This document shows positions 14,063 through 21,101 of a stretch of DNA of 32,148 bases, piece by piece (positions within the stretch are counted from its first letter, which is position 1; each line of letters begins with the position of its first letter). The stretch is from Sulfobacillus harzensis (GTDB lineage: Bacteria > Bacillota > Sulfobacillia > Sulfobacillales > Sulfobacillaceae): positions 1 to 32,148 of the forward strand of contig NZ_JABBVZ010000041.1 in assembly GCF_012933365.1 (NCBI RefSeq), read 5' to 3'. The notes below the pieces were generated by a model, which saw only the letters and a program-made list of their open reading frames with translations, had not been told where the DNA came from and did not search any database. A program made the position numbers and the translations under genes.

Positions 14063-15233
14063 GGTCGGTTGGATGGGGTTGGCGCCGGGGACGGCGCACG
14101 GTCACCCACAGGAGCAAGCCGACTAAGGCGGCGAGGGCCATGATTAGACCGGCGCCACTGAGAGCGGACCCCGGGTTGATCCGGCGCATGGCGCCGGTGA
14201 GGAGAAAAAGGCCGATGAGATTGACAACGGCCATGACCAGGCGCTGAATCGCAAAGACCCCGCCTTGCAGAGGGGGTTCTACTCGCGTGCCGATATGGCT
14301 GTCCAGTGCCACATGCACTATAGGGCTTGAGAGGGCTCCAATAATCACCCAGATGAGGGCGATGGTCAAATGCTGGGCGAGCCCAATGCGCCAGAAGGCG
14401 ATCCCCGTCAATACCCAAGAGAGAAAATAGGCAATGCGAAGCTGTTTAAAGAGTCGCGGGATGACCAGCCAGGTTCCAAGCACGGTGCTTAGCCCCCAGA
14501 GGGTTCGAACGACGCCATACCCCAAGGCTGCGGCGTGCCAGGGGTGTCGCATGAGTAGCGGAATGGCCACGGTAAAGGCCGGCCAGAGGAGGTTGGCGCC
14601 CGCTCGGACGCCCAGAGCCGTTAAAAGGAAACCGTCCTTTTGGACGGCACGCCATGAAGCAGCCCGATGGCTCGGGTGAAACGTGCCTCTTGTTTCGCTG
14701 TCCAGGCCATACCAAAACCATCCTCCCCCGAGAAACAAGCATGCGGTACCAAGCGTTGTGGTCACCGCGCCTGATATGGTAATAAGGCCGCCTGCCAATA
14801 ACGGGCCCGCAACGATGCCAATTCGAGACGCCATCTCAAAGCGTGACGAAACGGATGCAGCGTCTTTGCTGGGAACGGACGACATCAGCCAGGCTTGTGC
14901 TTTGGGAATAATTCGGGCGTTGATCCAGCCTTCCGCAAGACCCACGGCTAACAGCATCGGGGCGCTGTGCACAAACCAGGGTGCCAGGGTGGCAAATCCG
15001 ATCCCGACACCAAGGAGCCAAAGCCCCATCTTGCCCTTGAACCCCCACTCAGGACCAGTCAGTCCGACAATGAGGGCGGGAACCGCGCTTGTTGCCGCAG
15101 CAAGTGCCACCCATGTCCCGGAACGGGTAATGGCGAGGACCTGCCATAAGAGAAAAGTGGCCCACAAGTTGCCCGCAGCGTAGATGAACCCCACGCCGAG
15201 ATAGAAGAGGCGGAGAGACTGGGATTTCAGCAT
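14052..15233 (-). CDS. MFS transporter (probable exporter)
   Basis: Start at the ATG 15231-15233, with AAGGAG six bases upstream on the minus strand; the extension to a TTG at 15248 runs through that ribosome site. About 393 residues with around 12 hydrophobic segments, normal for MFS. Visible segments include LFYLGVGFIYAAGNLWATFL, WVALAAATSAVPALIVGL, GIVAGPLLAGGLITI, and LTIALIWVIIGALSSPIVHV. It is related to the Bcr/enterobactin-exporter-like MFS proteins that lack strong motif A. The C-terminus is basic (RRPRRQPHPTDQKA), on the cytoplasmic side. The substrate is unknown. A LysR gene starts divergently 99 bases away, a common arrangement in which LysR controls the transporter in response to the transported compound. 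Confidence 0.85.
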   Translation of the reverse strand: MLKSQSLRLFYLGVGFIYAAGNLWATFLLWQVLAITRSGTWVALAAATSAVPALIVGLTGPEWGFKGKMGLWLLGVGIGFATLAPWFVHSAPMLLAVGLAEGWINARIIPKAQAWLMSSVPSKDAASVSSRFEMASRIGIVAGPLLAGGLITISGAVTTTLGTACLFLGGGWFWYGLDSETRGTFHPSHRAASWRAVQKDGFLLTALGVRAGANLLWPAFTVAIPLLMRHPWHAAALGYGVVRTLWGLSTVLGTWLVIPRLFKQLRIAYFLSWVLTGIAFWRIGLAQHLTIALIWVIIGALSSPIVHVALDSHIGTRVEPPLQGGVFAIQRLVMAVVNLIGLFLLTGAMRRINPGSALSGAGLIMALAALVGLLLWVTVRRPRRQPHPTDQKA

Positions 15234-15284
15234 GATCGACTCCTTCAAGAAAGCTTGTTGTTAGTCTATCCGACCGCCATAATC

Positions 15285-15297
15285 ATTGGAAACGAAT
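15285..15297. promoter_or_regulatory. Near-palindrome in the LysR/MFS divergent intergenic region
   Basis: ATTGGAAACGAAT is a 13-bp near-perfect dyad (ATTGG/CGAAT, one mismatch) in the centre of the 99-bp gap between the two divergent genes. Position and size suit a LysR-type operator. This is inference from layout and symmetry only. Confidence 0.35.
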
Positions 15298-15332
15298 AAA
15301 TTTGCGTTGATCTATTGATAGGGGCGATAAAT

Positions 15333-16214
15333 ATGGATCGGGATCAAATTGAGACGGTACTGGCCGTGGAACGGTTCGGGTCCTTTACGCGCGCTGCGGA
15401 CGCCCTTCACGTCACTCAATCAACGGTGACAGCTCGCGTTCGCCAGTTAGAATCTGAACTCGGGATATCCATCTGGGAACGGACGACTCGCCGTCTGGTG
15501 TTGACGCCTGAGGGTACCCGGTTGATGGCCCTTTTCAAGCGCACGTCGATCCTTTTTGAGCGCATGTTTGAGGTGGCGGATGAGCGAACGGTATTGCGGC
15601 ATGTTGTCATCGGTTCGGTGCATTCCCAGTGGTCGTCGGGTATTTTGCCGTTGCTGACACGGTGGGCCAAGAGTCATCCTAGCGTCACGTGGCGCTTAAT
15701 CACGGGACATTCCCGGGAGCTTTTGGACGGGGTACGCGATGGCGTGTTGGACGCGGCGATTACCTATTTTCCCGCCGGAGAGCATGGGCTGCAATCGACG
15801 CTTCTCGCCGAGCAGCGCATAGCGTTGCTCGGCGCACCCAACACCGTTAAGGAATGGGCTACCCCTATGGATTTGCCACATTTTCCACTTGCCTACGTCA
15901 ACTGGGGCGAACCTTTCACAAGCTGGTTCCAACGGGAGTTCGATAGTTGGACTCCTACGGTACAGGTGGATCAGGCGCCGTTATTAATTGAAATCTTGGC
16001 ATCTGGCGGCTATGTAGGTTTTATGCCGCGAGCACTGGCACAACCCGCGGTCGCCGAAGGGAAGCTGGTCGAGGTGGCGTTCCATCCAGGGTTTCCGACG
16101 CCGCTCCGGTCCGTTTATCTGGTCAGTAGTGAGCGGGCGTTGGCTCGCGGTCTCATTGCCGATGTGTGGCACTATCTTACCGTGCGCGGGCCGGATGTGC
16201 TCAGCCGGGGATGA
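15333..16214 (+). CDS. LysR family transcriptional regulator
   Basis: ATG 15333 (MDRDQIETVLAVERFGSF) starts exactly where LysR proteins begin; the six-codon TTG extension is not needed. 293 residues. The N-terminal winged helix-turn-helix (residues 1-60) has GSFTRAADALHVTQSTVTAR, QLESELGISIWERTTRRLVL and TPEGTRL. The effector domain (about 90-290) has VVIGSVHSQWSSGILPLL, a DGVLDAAITYFPAG hinge and an ILASGGYVGFMPRALA segment. It probably senses a small ligand and controls the divergent MFS gene and itself. The ribosome site (AGGGGCG) is modest. The stop lies at the very edge of the truncated TetR remnant. Confidence 0.92.
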   Translation: MDRDQIETVLAVERFGSFTRAADALHVTQSTVTARVRQLESELGISIWERTTRRLVLTPEGTRLMALFKRTSILFERMFEVADERTVLRHVVIGSVHSQWSSGILPLLTRWAKSHPSVTWRLITGHSRELLDGVRDGVLDAAITYFPAGEHGLQSTLLAEQRIALLGAPNTVKEWATPMDLPHFPLAYVNWGEPFTSWFQREFDSWTPTVQVDQAPLLIEILASGGYVGFMPRALAQPAVAEGKLVEVAFHPGFPTPLRSVYLVSSERALARGLIADVWHYLTVRGPDVLSRG

Positions 16215-16584
16215 TTTGACCCATCGGTCCTGCGTTCCTCGGGCGGATAACGCCATCCGGGGAGGTCGAAGACGAGGATCGGCGGCGGATTGCCATGATC
16301 GTGGAATATAATTTCGATCATCGTGATGATCCAGACAGGCGGGAGAAGATTTTGGCCCGCTACGACCGAGCTGTTGACCTGCTTTCCCGAATGATCCAAG
16401 CCGGTGTCGACCGGGGTGAATTTCGCCCCGTGCTTTCCATTCCCGCACTTGCCCGTTTTTTTTGGCGGCGCAAGACGGTTGGGCGGTCCACATTGCTGTT
16501 ACCGGCGCCGACCGATTTAAGCCGGCGGTATATGGCGATACGATGGCGTTTGTATATAAGCAATGTCTCGGGATGACAAAATGA
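16215..16584 (+). pseudogene. TetR-family regulator remnant: N-terminus lost, C-terminus frameshifted
   Basis: The frame following a stop at about 16216 reads RITPSGEVEDEDRRRIAMIV, then FDHRDDPDRREKILARYDRA, MIQAGVDRGEFRPVLSIPA and ARFF. This is the typical effector-domain pattern of TetR regulators. There is no helix-turn-helix: the first ~80 residues are missing and the remnant begins right after the LysR stop. At a T8 run (16456-16463) the frame breaks. The frame one base over continues LAAQDGWAVHIAVTGADRFK, GDTMAFVYKQCLG and stops at 16582-16584, a normal TetR end. Adding one T would join them. It is not functional as a DNA-binding protein. The internal ATG at 16295 is not a real start. 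Confidence 0.65.
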
Positions 16585-16645
16585 ACGGAATGCATTTCAC
16601 GACGTGGTTTGTCGTTGGAACCAATTCTTGTCATGAATGGACAGG

Positions 16646-16685
16646 AAATGCTTCCAAATCACTTTAGCTAACAAATGCTTCCAAA
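16646..16685 (+). repeat. Two direct copies of a 13-base word
   Basis: AAATGCTTCCAAA occurs at 16646-16658 and 16673-16685, exactly 27 bases apart, in the 298-bp gap between the TetR remnant and the DUF4258 gene. No gene is seen in this gap. The spacing is not a clean multiple of a helical turn. The words could be a regulator site or the remains of a mobile-element end. Confidence 0.5.
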
Positions 16686-16882
16686 CTTTTGTGCATGCCA
16701 TATCCGCATGCTCCTCGACTATGCAATCCAGATTTTCTTAGTGTACGAACGGGCCGGTTAGTACATTATTGGCATCATAAAGGAATGCTGATGGTTGGTT
16801 ACCAGACTTCCGGCAGTGCTACCGAAATCGAACCGACAATCCATGGTAGAATAGTCAGCAAACGGCTATCAGGAGTTTGTCT

Positions 16883-17161
16883 ATGAGTCGATTCGTGTAT
16901 CGTGTGCATGCGCTTCAGCGCATGTTCGAGCGTCAAATCGAGCGCTCCGTAGTGGAGTCCGTGATCCAGTCGGGCACGACCATCGAAAGTTACCCGGAAG
17001 ACACACCGTATCCGAGTCGCCTGGTGCTGGGGTGGGATCGGGACCGTCCCGTGCATGTGGTGGTCGCGGATAATCCGCACGATGAGGAGACCATCGTCAT
17101 TACCGTCTATCAGCCGGATCCGATGCGATGGGATGCGAGTTTTTCAAGGAGGCAACCATGA
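16883..17161 (+). CDS. DUF4258 protein (toxin-like partner)
   Basis: ATG 16883 with AGGAG seven bases upstream; 92 residues, the usual length. The family pattern is plain: HALQRMFERQIERSVVESVI, QSGTTIESYPEDTPYPSRLV, RPVHVVVADN and TIVITVYQPD. DUF4258 proteins have a small alpha/beta fold related to RelE/BrnT-like toxins and are often paired with an antitoxin-like gene. Here the stop overlaps the start of a YgiT-type zinc-finger gene by ATGA, so the two are translationally coupled as in type II toxin-antitoxin pairs. Toxicity of this protein is inferred, not shown. A TAGAAT at 16847-16852 could be its -10 box, but the -35 is poor. Confidence 0.85.
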   Translation: MSRFVYRVHALQRMFERQIERSVVESVIQSGTTIESYPEDTPYPSRLVLGWDRDRPVHVVVADNPHDEETIVITVYQPDPMRWDASFSRRQP

Positions 17162-17391
17162 CCTGCGTGATTTGTAAGAGTGGAACCCCGGAAGCCGGGA
17201 AGACCACGGTAACCTTGGAGCGAGGAAAAACCCTCGTCGTCTTTCGCCGGGTACCGGCCAAGATTTGCCCCAACTGTGGGGAGAGTTATCTCGACGACCG
17301 CGTGGTCGACGAAGTGTACCACGCCGCAGATGAGGCTGCTAAGGCTGGCGTGGAAGTCGATGTGCGCGAATTTCACCACGTCTCTGCGTAG
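17158..17391 (+). CDS. YgiT-type zinc finger protein (antitoxin-like)
   Basis: ATG 17158 overlaps the DUF4258 stop; AAGGAGG lies just before it. 77 residues. Two cysteine pairs, CVIC (residues 3-6) and CPNC, form the YgiT/MqsA-type zinc finger, with GKTLVVFRRVPAKICPNCGE and YLDDRVVDEVY typical of that family. The full MqsA antitoxin carries a C-terminal HTH domain; here it is absent, as in the short YgiT-finger proteins that pair with DUF4258. It probably binds and neutralises the partner protein. Whether it regulates the operon without an HTH is not clear. The two genes appear to form a closed bicistron. Confidence 0.87.
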   Translation: MTCVICKSGTPEAGKTTVTLERGKTLVVFRRVPAKICPNCGESYLDDRVVDEVYHAADEAAKAGVEVDVREFHHVSA

Positions 17392-17469
17392 CCGGTAACA
17401 TCAAGTTCTAGTGCGTTTATGGGGGCGTATCTGCCTTAGGGATCCCGCACGATTGGGCTGGGTAACAAC

Positions 17470-17498
17470 TTGACGGAATGTTCGGATATAGTTAAACT
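17470..17498 (+). promoter_or_regulatory. Sigma-A-type promoter upstream of the membrane-anchored protein gene
   Basis: TTGACG (17470-17475), a 17-base spacer and TAAACT (17493-17498). The predicted RNA start lies about 60 bases before the likely ATG 17565. Confidence 0.5.
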
Positions 17499-17564
17499 CG
17501 TGAAATGTATTGGGATAATGCAAAGCAAAACGGCGTTCTTGGTGAAATGCTCGGGGGTATAAAA

Positions 17565-18104
17565 ATGATACGATTCCTGCGTATTGCAGGCGCGGTGGTC
17601 GTCGGCTTGGGGATCATTGGCGGCCTACGTTTGGGGTGGTTACAGCACGAGGATGCTGTTACCCGAGCTCACGCATTGGCCCTATTGCGGGCGGCACCGG
17701 CTGCGTCATCGTACGGGAAAGGAGCGTTGACGGATCGCGGTGCGACCGATGGATTCCAGACTCGGGTTGTGGCTGCGGTCCGGCCGTTGCCCAATCCCAC
17801 GCCGACAGCCCAAGCATTCGGGAACCTGGTACTAACTTATACCGGAAATGCCCCGCCCACACTGGCCAGCATCAACGTGTTGGCCACTACCCAACACTCT
17901 GCCTTAACGTTGTACAGTCAAAGTTTTCGTGGACTTGAACCGATACAACTTAGCGCGCACCGTTATGTCTATTGGGTCAGCGGGTGGACCCAGGATTCAC
18001 CGTTTGACGTGTCGCGAACCCGCCAAGCCTTCCGCGATAGCGTGGTTTGGGTTGCTTTGTCATCGGGACGGTCGATCCGTATCACTCAACAGCCGACTCA
18101 GTAA
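17565..18104 (+). CDS. Membrane-anchored hypothetical protein
   Basis: I do not recognise a family. ATG 17565 is preferred (GGGGGT a few bases upstream, and the sequence then opens MIRFLRIAGAVVVGLGIIGG, a typical signal anchor). An upstream ATG at 17505 adds 20 polar residues and coincides with the predicted RNA start. 179 residues: one N-terminal membrane segment (about 3-24), an Ala-rich helix (DAVTRAHALALLRAAP), and a Pro/Thr-rich outer domain with several beta strands (FGNLVLTYTGN, ALTLYSQSFRGLEPI, RYVYWVSGW, VVWVALSSGRSIRI). It is probably exposed outside the membrane. It precedes the sigma-factor gene by 367 bases on the same strand and may be related to it, but no shared operon is evident. 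Confidence 0.6.
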   Translation: MIRFLRIAGAVVVGLGIIGGLRLGWLQHEDAVTRAHALALLRAAPAASSYGKGALTDRGATDGFQTRVVAAVRPLPNPTPTAQAFGNLVLTYTGNAPPTLASINVLATTQHSALTLYSQSFRGLEPIQLSAHRYVYWVSGWTQDSPFDVSRTRQAFRDSVVWVALSSGRSIRITQQPTQ

Positions 18105-18216
18105 ACATGGTGGTTTTACTCTGGAACAAGCTGGGGTGATCCCCTAGGAAAGCCATATCGCGGGCCCAGCCGCTTACCTCTTGCGGTGTATCAAAGCTTC
18201 AGATGACGAATAAGAG

Positions 18217-18287
18217 GCATACGCGGGCGTATGTCCCGCAAGCCAACCGTAGGGGACGCGATATGCGGCTGTATGCTCCCGGAAGCC
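18217..18287 (+). repeat. Palindrome-bearing direct repeats upstream of the sigma gene
   Basis: Two related ~28-base units lie at 18217-18244 and 18259-18287. Each reads approximately ATAYGCGG-YGTATG-CCCG-AAGCC. The first contains a perfect 16-bp palindrome CATACGCGGGCGTATG (18218-18233); the second is a degenerate form. They lie in the 367-bp gap before the sigma-factor start and may be operator sites. No other feature was seen in the gap. Confidence 0.5.
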
Positions 18288-18471
18288 TCGGCGAGGTTAT
18301 CCCCTCCCCCACGAACCTGTCTTGGCCGCGTACTCATTGACAAATCCGCCAGTCCGACGACACCGTTTAATGGGTAGCTTTATGGCGAGGACTTCTTCTC
18401 GATCTATTTCAGAGAAATTTTCTGCTCGCGACGTAGTAAGCAGTGACAGCATTCAGACGGGAGGCGAGCCG

Positions 18472-18672
18472 GTGCGGATCACGCCGGAGAACGTGCTGCG
18501 CGAACTTCACAATCGGTCTCCCCGGGCGTTAGACTTTCTCGTCCATGAGTACACCCCTGTCGTCAGCGCCTTGGTGTCTCGCATTCTTGCGGGGGTTGGT
18601 ACGCGGGAGGACATTGAGGAATGCGTGAGTGATGTCTTTTGTGGCGGCCTGGGATCGGGTCAGCGACTATGA
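18472..18672 (+). CDS. ECF-type sigma factor, N-terminal part (frame broken in region 2)
   Basis: GTG 18472 with GGAGG seven bases upstream starts VRITPENVLRELHNRSPRAL, followed by FLVHEYTPVVSALVSRIL and REDIEECVSDVF. This is the start of sigma-70 region 2 of an ECF-type factor. Right after SDVF the expected VAAWDRVSDYDGTRG appears only in the next frame; the intervening bases contain a TTTT (18637-18640) where TTT would keep frame. As written, translation runs 14 more codons out of frame and stops at 18672. The continuation is annotated from 18632. This piece alone would lack promoter -10 recognition and region 4. Confidence 0.7.
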   Translation: MRITPENVLRELHNRSPRALDFLVHEYTPVVSALVSRILAGVGTREDIEECVSDVFCGGLGSGQRL

Positions 18673-20404
18673 TGGCACGCGCGGGACGGTGCGGACCTGG
18701 CTCCTCGTCCTCGCCAAGTACCAGGCGTTAGACCGTCGGCGCCAATTAGCCCGTCGGGTGGACGTGCCGCCTGAGGGGACGCCCGTGGCTGATCCGGTGC
18801 TGGAGCAAGTCCTGTCTCGGGAACGCCAAGAGGCCCTGGCGGCATCGATCGGACAGTTGGAACCGGGGATCCAGGCGGTGATGGTGTGCCGGTATCTGTT
18901 GGACATGGGGATCCCGGAGATCGCCAGCCGGCTACATTTGACGCGGAGCCAAGTCGACAATCGGTTGTCCCGGGGCCGACACCGTCTCCGGGAGCAGTGG
19001 GACGCGATCAGCACAACGGAGGGAGGGGAATCCATTGGACATCGCGATGACCGGGTCACCCAGAGTTTGGCCGCGTTGGACGACGATCTCCAAGGGCATC
19101 TGTTGGAGATGACGTTGGCTGACTTGCCCATGGATCCGCACGAGCGACTTGATCCGCGTCGGGTGAGCGCCCGCACGTTCGCTCGATTGGGGTTGCCATC
19201 CGCGGGGGGCCGGCGTCGCGTCCAACGGCTGGGCTGGCGGTGGGTGGCGGGCATGCTTGGTGCAGCGGTCGTGGCGGGTGCCATCATCCCGAATTCGGTA
19301 TCGGCCACGTTGGGGAAGGTGTTCCACTTTGTTCCCGGCATGGGAACGGTGGCGCAGACAACCGAGGGCTCCCCATTGGCGGTGTTGCCAGAGGCCGCCC
19401 ATGGCGTGTGGCAGGGTCGGCCGGTTCAGGTGACGGGAATGATGGTCACCGCCCACGCGATCATCATCGAGCTCAGTGGCTCCGGATCTCGGACCGCGAC
19501 GCAGGTCTACTTAAGAACGACGACGGGACGCATGATCGCCCTCAGCGTCGGAAGTGCGGTCGGATATGGCAACGAGTGGACGGGAGACTACGAAGCCCGG
19601 GGTCACCTCCGGACGTTGCTGCATGCCCTCGCTGGCACGGTGATTATCGGCCCGAGGCCCCGAACCCGAATTCCGGTCCGGTTGCGTCTCGCCACCGGAG
19701 TTCGAGCCCTGTCTGCGCTGGGACCGACGCAAACCCATCACGGGGTATCGCTGACGGCCATCACAGCACAGCGCGGCCCCGAGGCCGACCTCACCGTCGT
19801 GGCCCAATATCGGGGACCCTTGACCATCGTGAATACGGTGCCGCCGTTCCCGGTCAGTGCCGAACCGGACATTCAAATTACGGACGCCAGCGGACACCAC
19901 TACAGGGCTACTCAAGTCTATCGCTTGGGTTCCAACGACCAGTTGACCTTTCGCCCCACGCCGGGACGGGCACATTATGTGGTCACGGTGCCCGAGGTGA
20001 AGGCCATCTATTCCGGCCACGCACGGGTCACGCTCCCTGTGCCATCGCATGGCCAAGAACGGGTGGACCGCCATGTACAGATCGGCGGGATCTCGTTGGA
20101 CATTACCACCGTGCAACGGATGCACAGGGGTGGATGGGGCCTTCGCTTTTACGTCAAGGCGCCGCCGGGCTCGGCCACCAAGATTCTGCACGGCCTGCAA
20201 GTCAACTCCCCAGGGTCAGGGGGCTTCGCTGGGCAGGTTAACGTCAAGACGGGCGCCGTACAATGGGTGGAGGTCGGTGTTCCGCCCCGTCGAGACTCGG
20301 TAACCCTGCGACTTTCGCAGCCTCAGGTATACATTCGTGGACCATGGACCTTTCATATCCGCCTGCCGGCTCCGGCCGAACGGTCATCGGCACACCCGAA
20401 ATGA
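18632..20404 (+). CDS. Sigma-70 region 2(part)-region 4 continuous with anti-sigma-like membrane protein
   Basis: From ATG 18632 the frame runs 590 residues. Numbering here is from the ATG at 18629. Residues 4-45 complete sigma region 2 (FVAAWDRVSDYDGTRGTVRT, LLVLAKYQALDRRRQ). Residues 60-125 are sigma region 4 with its HTH (IPEIASRLHLTRSQVDNRLS). There is no stop codon: a polar linker leads to a membrane segment (203-224, WRWVAGMLGAAVVAGAII), and then about 365 residues of beta-rich outer domain resembling the DUF4179-type part of anti-sigma factors (VFHFVPGMGTVAQ, VRLRLATGVRALSAL). So sigma and anti-sigma-like parts are read as one chain. A very strong GGAGGGAGGGG (19018-19028) sits before an in-frame ATT (19034) but no normal start, hinting that the outer part was, or is, a separate gene. 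The true product may also need the upstream frame. Confidence 0.75.
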   Translation: MSFVAAWDRVSDYDGTRGTVRTWLLVLAKYQALDRRRQLARRVDVPPEGTPVADPVLEQVLSRERQEALAASIGQLEPGIQAVMVCRYLLDMGIPEIASRLHLTRSQVDNRLSRGRHRLREQWDAISTTEGGESIGHRDDRVTQSLAALDDDLQGHLLEMTLADLPMDPHERLDPRRVSARTFARLGLPSAGGRRRVQRLGWRWVAGMLGAAVVAGAIIPNSVSATLGKVFHFVPGMGTVAQTTEGSPLAVLPEAAHGVWQGRPVQVTGMMVTAHAIIIELSGSGSRTATQVYLRTTTGRMIALSVGSAVGYGNEWTGDYEARGHLRTLLHALAGTVIIGPRPRTRIPVRLRLATGVRALSALGPTQTHHGVSLTAITAQRGPEADLTVVAQYRGPLTIVNTVPPFPVSAEPDIQITDASGHHYRATQVYRLGSNDQLTFRPTPGRAHYVVTVPEVKAIYSGHARVTLPVPSHGQERVDRHVQIGGISLDITTVQRMHRGGWGLRFYVKAPPGSATKILHGLQVNSPGSGGFAGQVNVKTGAVQWVEVGVPPRRDSVTLRLSQPQVYIRGPWTFHIRLPAPAERSSAHPK

Positions 20405-20466
20405 GAAAATGCGGCAGACAAACTTCATGAGATTAATCATCGGCTAATGGGGGAGTCCCGTAAGAC

Positions 20467-20587
20467 TTTGGCCACTTTATGCTTCCGATTTGCCATTTTG
20501 GCCAAATTACGGTTTCGAATTGAGATTGGATAGTGCGGGACAGCGCCCAAAATGCGGGTGGTTTGGCGAAGTTATGGTTCCGAACGA
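20467..20587 (+). repeat. Three degenerate 26-nt repeats
   Basis: Copies at 20467-20492, 20497-20522 and 20562-20587 share the pattern TTTGGC(C/G)A..(T/G)TTA(T/C)G(C/G)TT(C/T)CGA. Offsets are 30 and 65 bases. Multiple imperfect terminal copies of about this length are known at the ends of IS21-family elements, and motifs of this type are familiar there. No transposase is nearby, so if it is an element end, it is a relic. The rest of the 283-bp gap before the VOC gene holds nothing recognisable. Confidence 0.55.
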
Positions 20588-20687
20588 GCGACAGGATATG
20601 AGTAAAACGACATGGTTGAACAACAGTCTATTCAACGTCATTCGATTCCCGCTATGCTCACGATAGGACGAGGGAGGCGATGTAGTA

Positions 20688-21056
20688 ATGGATTTTCAAT
20701 TTCATGGCATTGACCATGTTCAGTTGGCGGGACCGCCGGGGTGCGAAGAGGAAGCGCGGCAATTTTTCGTGGGGGTGTTGGGGTGGAGCGAAATACCCAA
20801 GCCGGCGCACTTGGCGAAGCGGGGAGGCTGTTGGTTTCAATGCGGGACGCAGCAGGTGCACATTGGGGTGGAAGCCAATTTTAATCCCGCCCGAAAGGCG
20901 CATCCTGCGTTTCATGTGAAGAACCTTCGCGCATTACGGACGCATCTCGAAGAACTGGGCTTAGATCTGCACGAGGATGAACCGCTTCCGGGGGCACTGC
21001 GCTTTTATCTCGACGACCCTTTTGGCAATCGTATGGAATTTCTCGAGTGGCTTTAA
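20688..21056 (+). CDS. VOC family protein (glyoxalase/dioxygenase fold)
   Basis: 122 residues, one VOC unit of paired beta-alpha-beta-beta-beta modules: FHGIDHVQLAGPPGCEEEAR with ARQFFVGVLGW, then WFQCGTQQVHIGVE, HPAFHVKNLRALRTHLEELG and FYLDDPFGNRMEFLEWL. Candidate metal ligands are H10 (in DHVQL), the histidine of HPAFHV and the last glutamate of MEFLE. It resembles the small stand-alone VOC proteins whose substrates are mostly unknown (lyase, dioxygenase or fosfomycin-type thiol transferase). Ribosome site GAGGGAGGCG lies upstream of the ATG. It is followed at once by a decayed second VOC copy. Confidence 0.9.
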   Translation: MDFQFHGIDHVQLAGPPGCEEEARQFFVGVLGWSEIPKPAHLAKRGGCWFQCGTQQVHIGVEANFNPARKAHPAFHVKNLRALRTHLEELGLDLHEDEPLPGALRFYLDDPFGNRMEFLEWL

Positions 21057-21101
21057 TATCTTGAGTTTCAGCACCAGAAGGCGTCCTCACATAATAGACG
21101 A

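Noticed and set aside
19240..20241. 333-codon plus-strand frame within the sigma/anti-sigma gene
   Set aside because: Gly/Arg/His-rich low-information sequence in an alternative frame, with no domain; the main frame carries sigma and membrane features.
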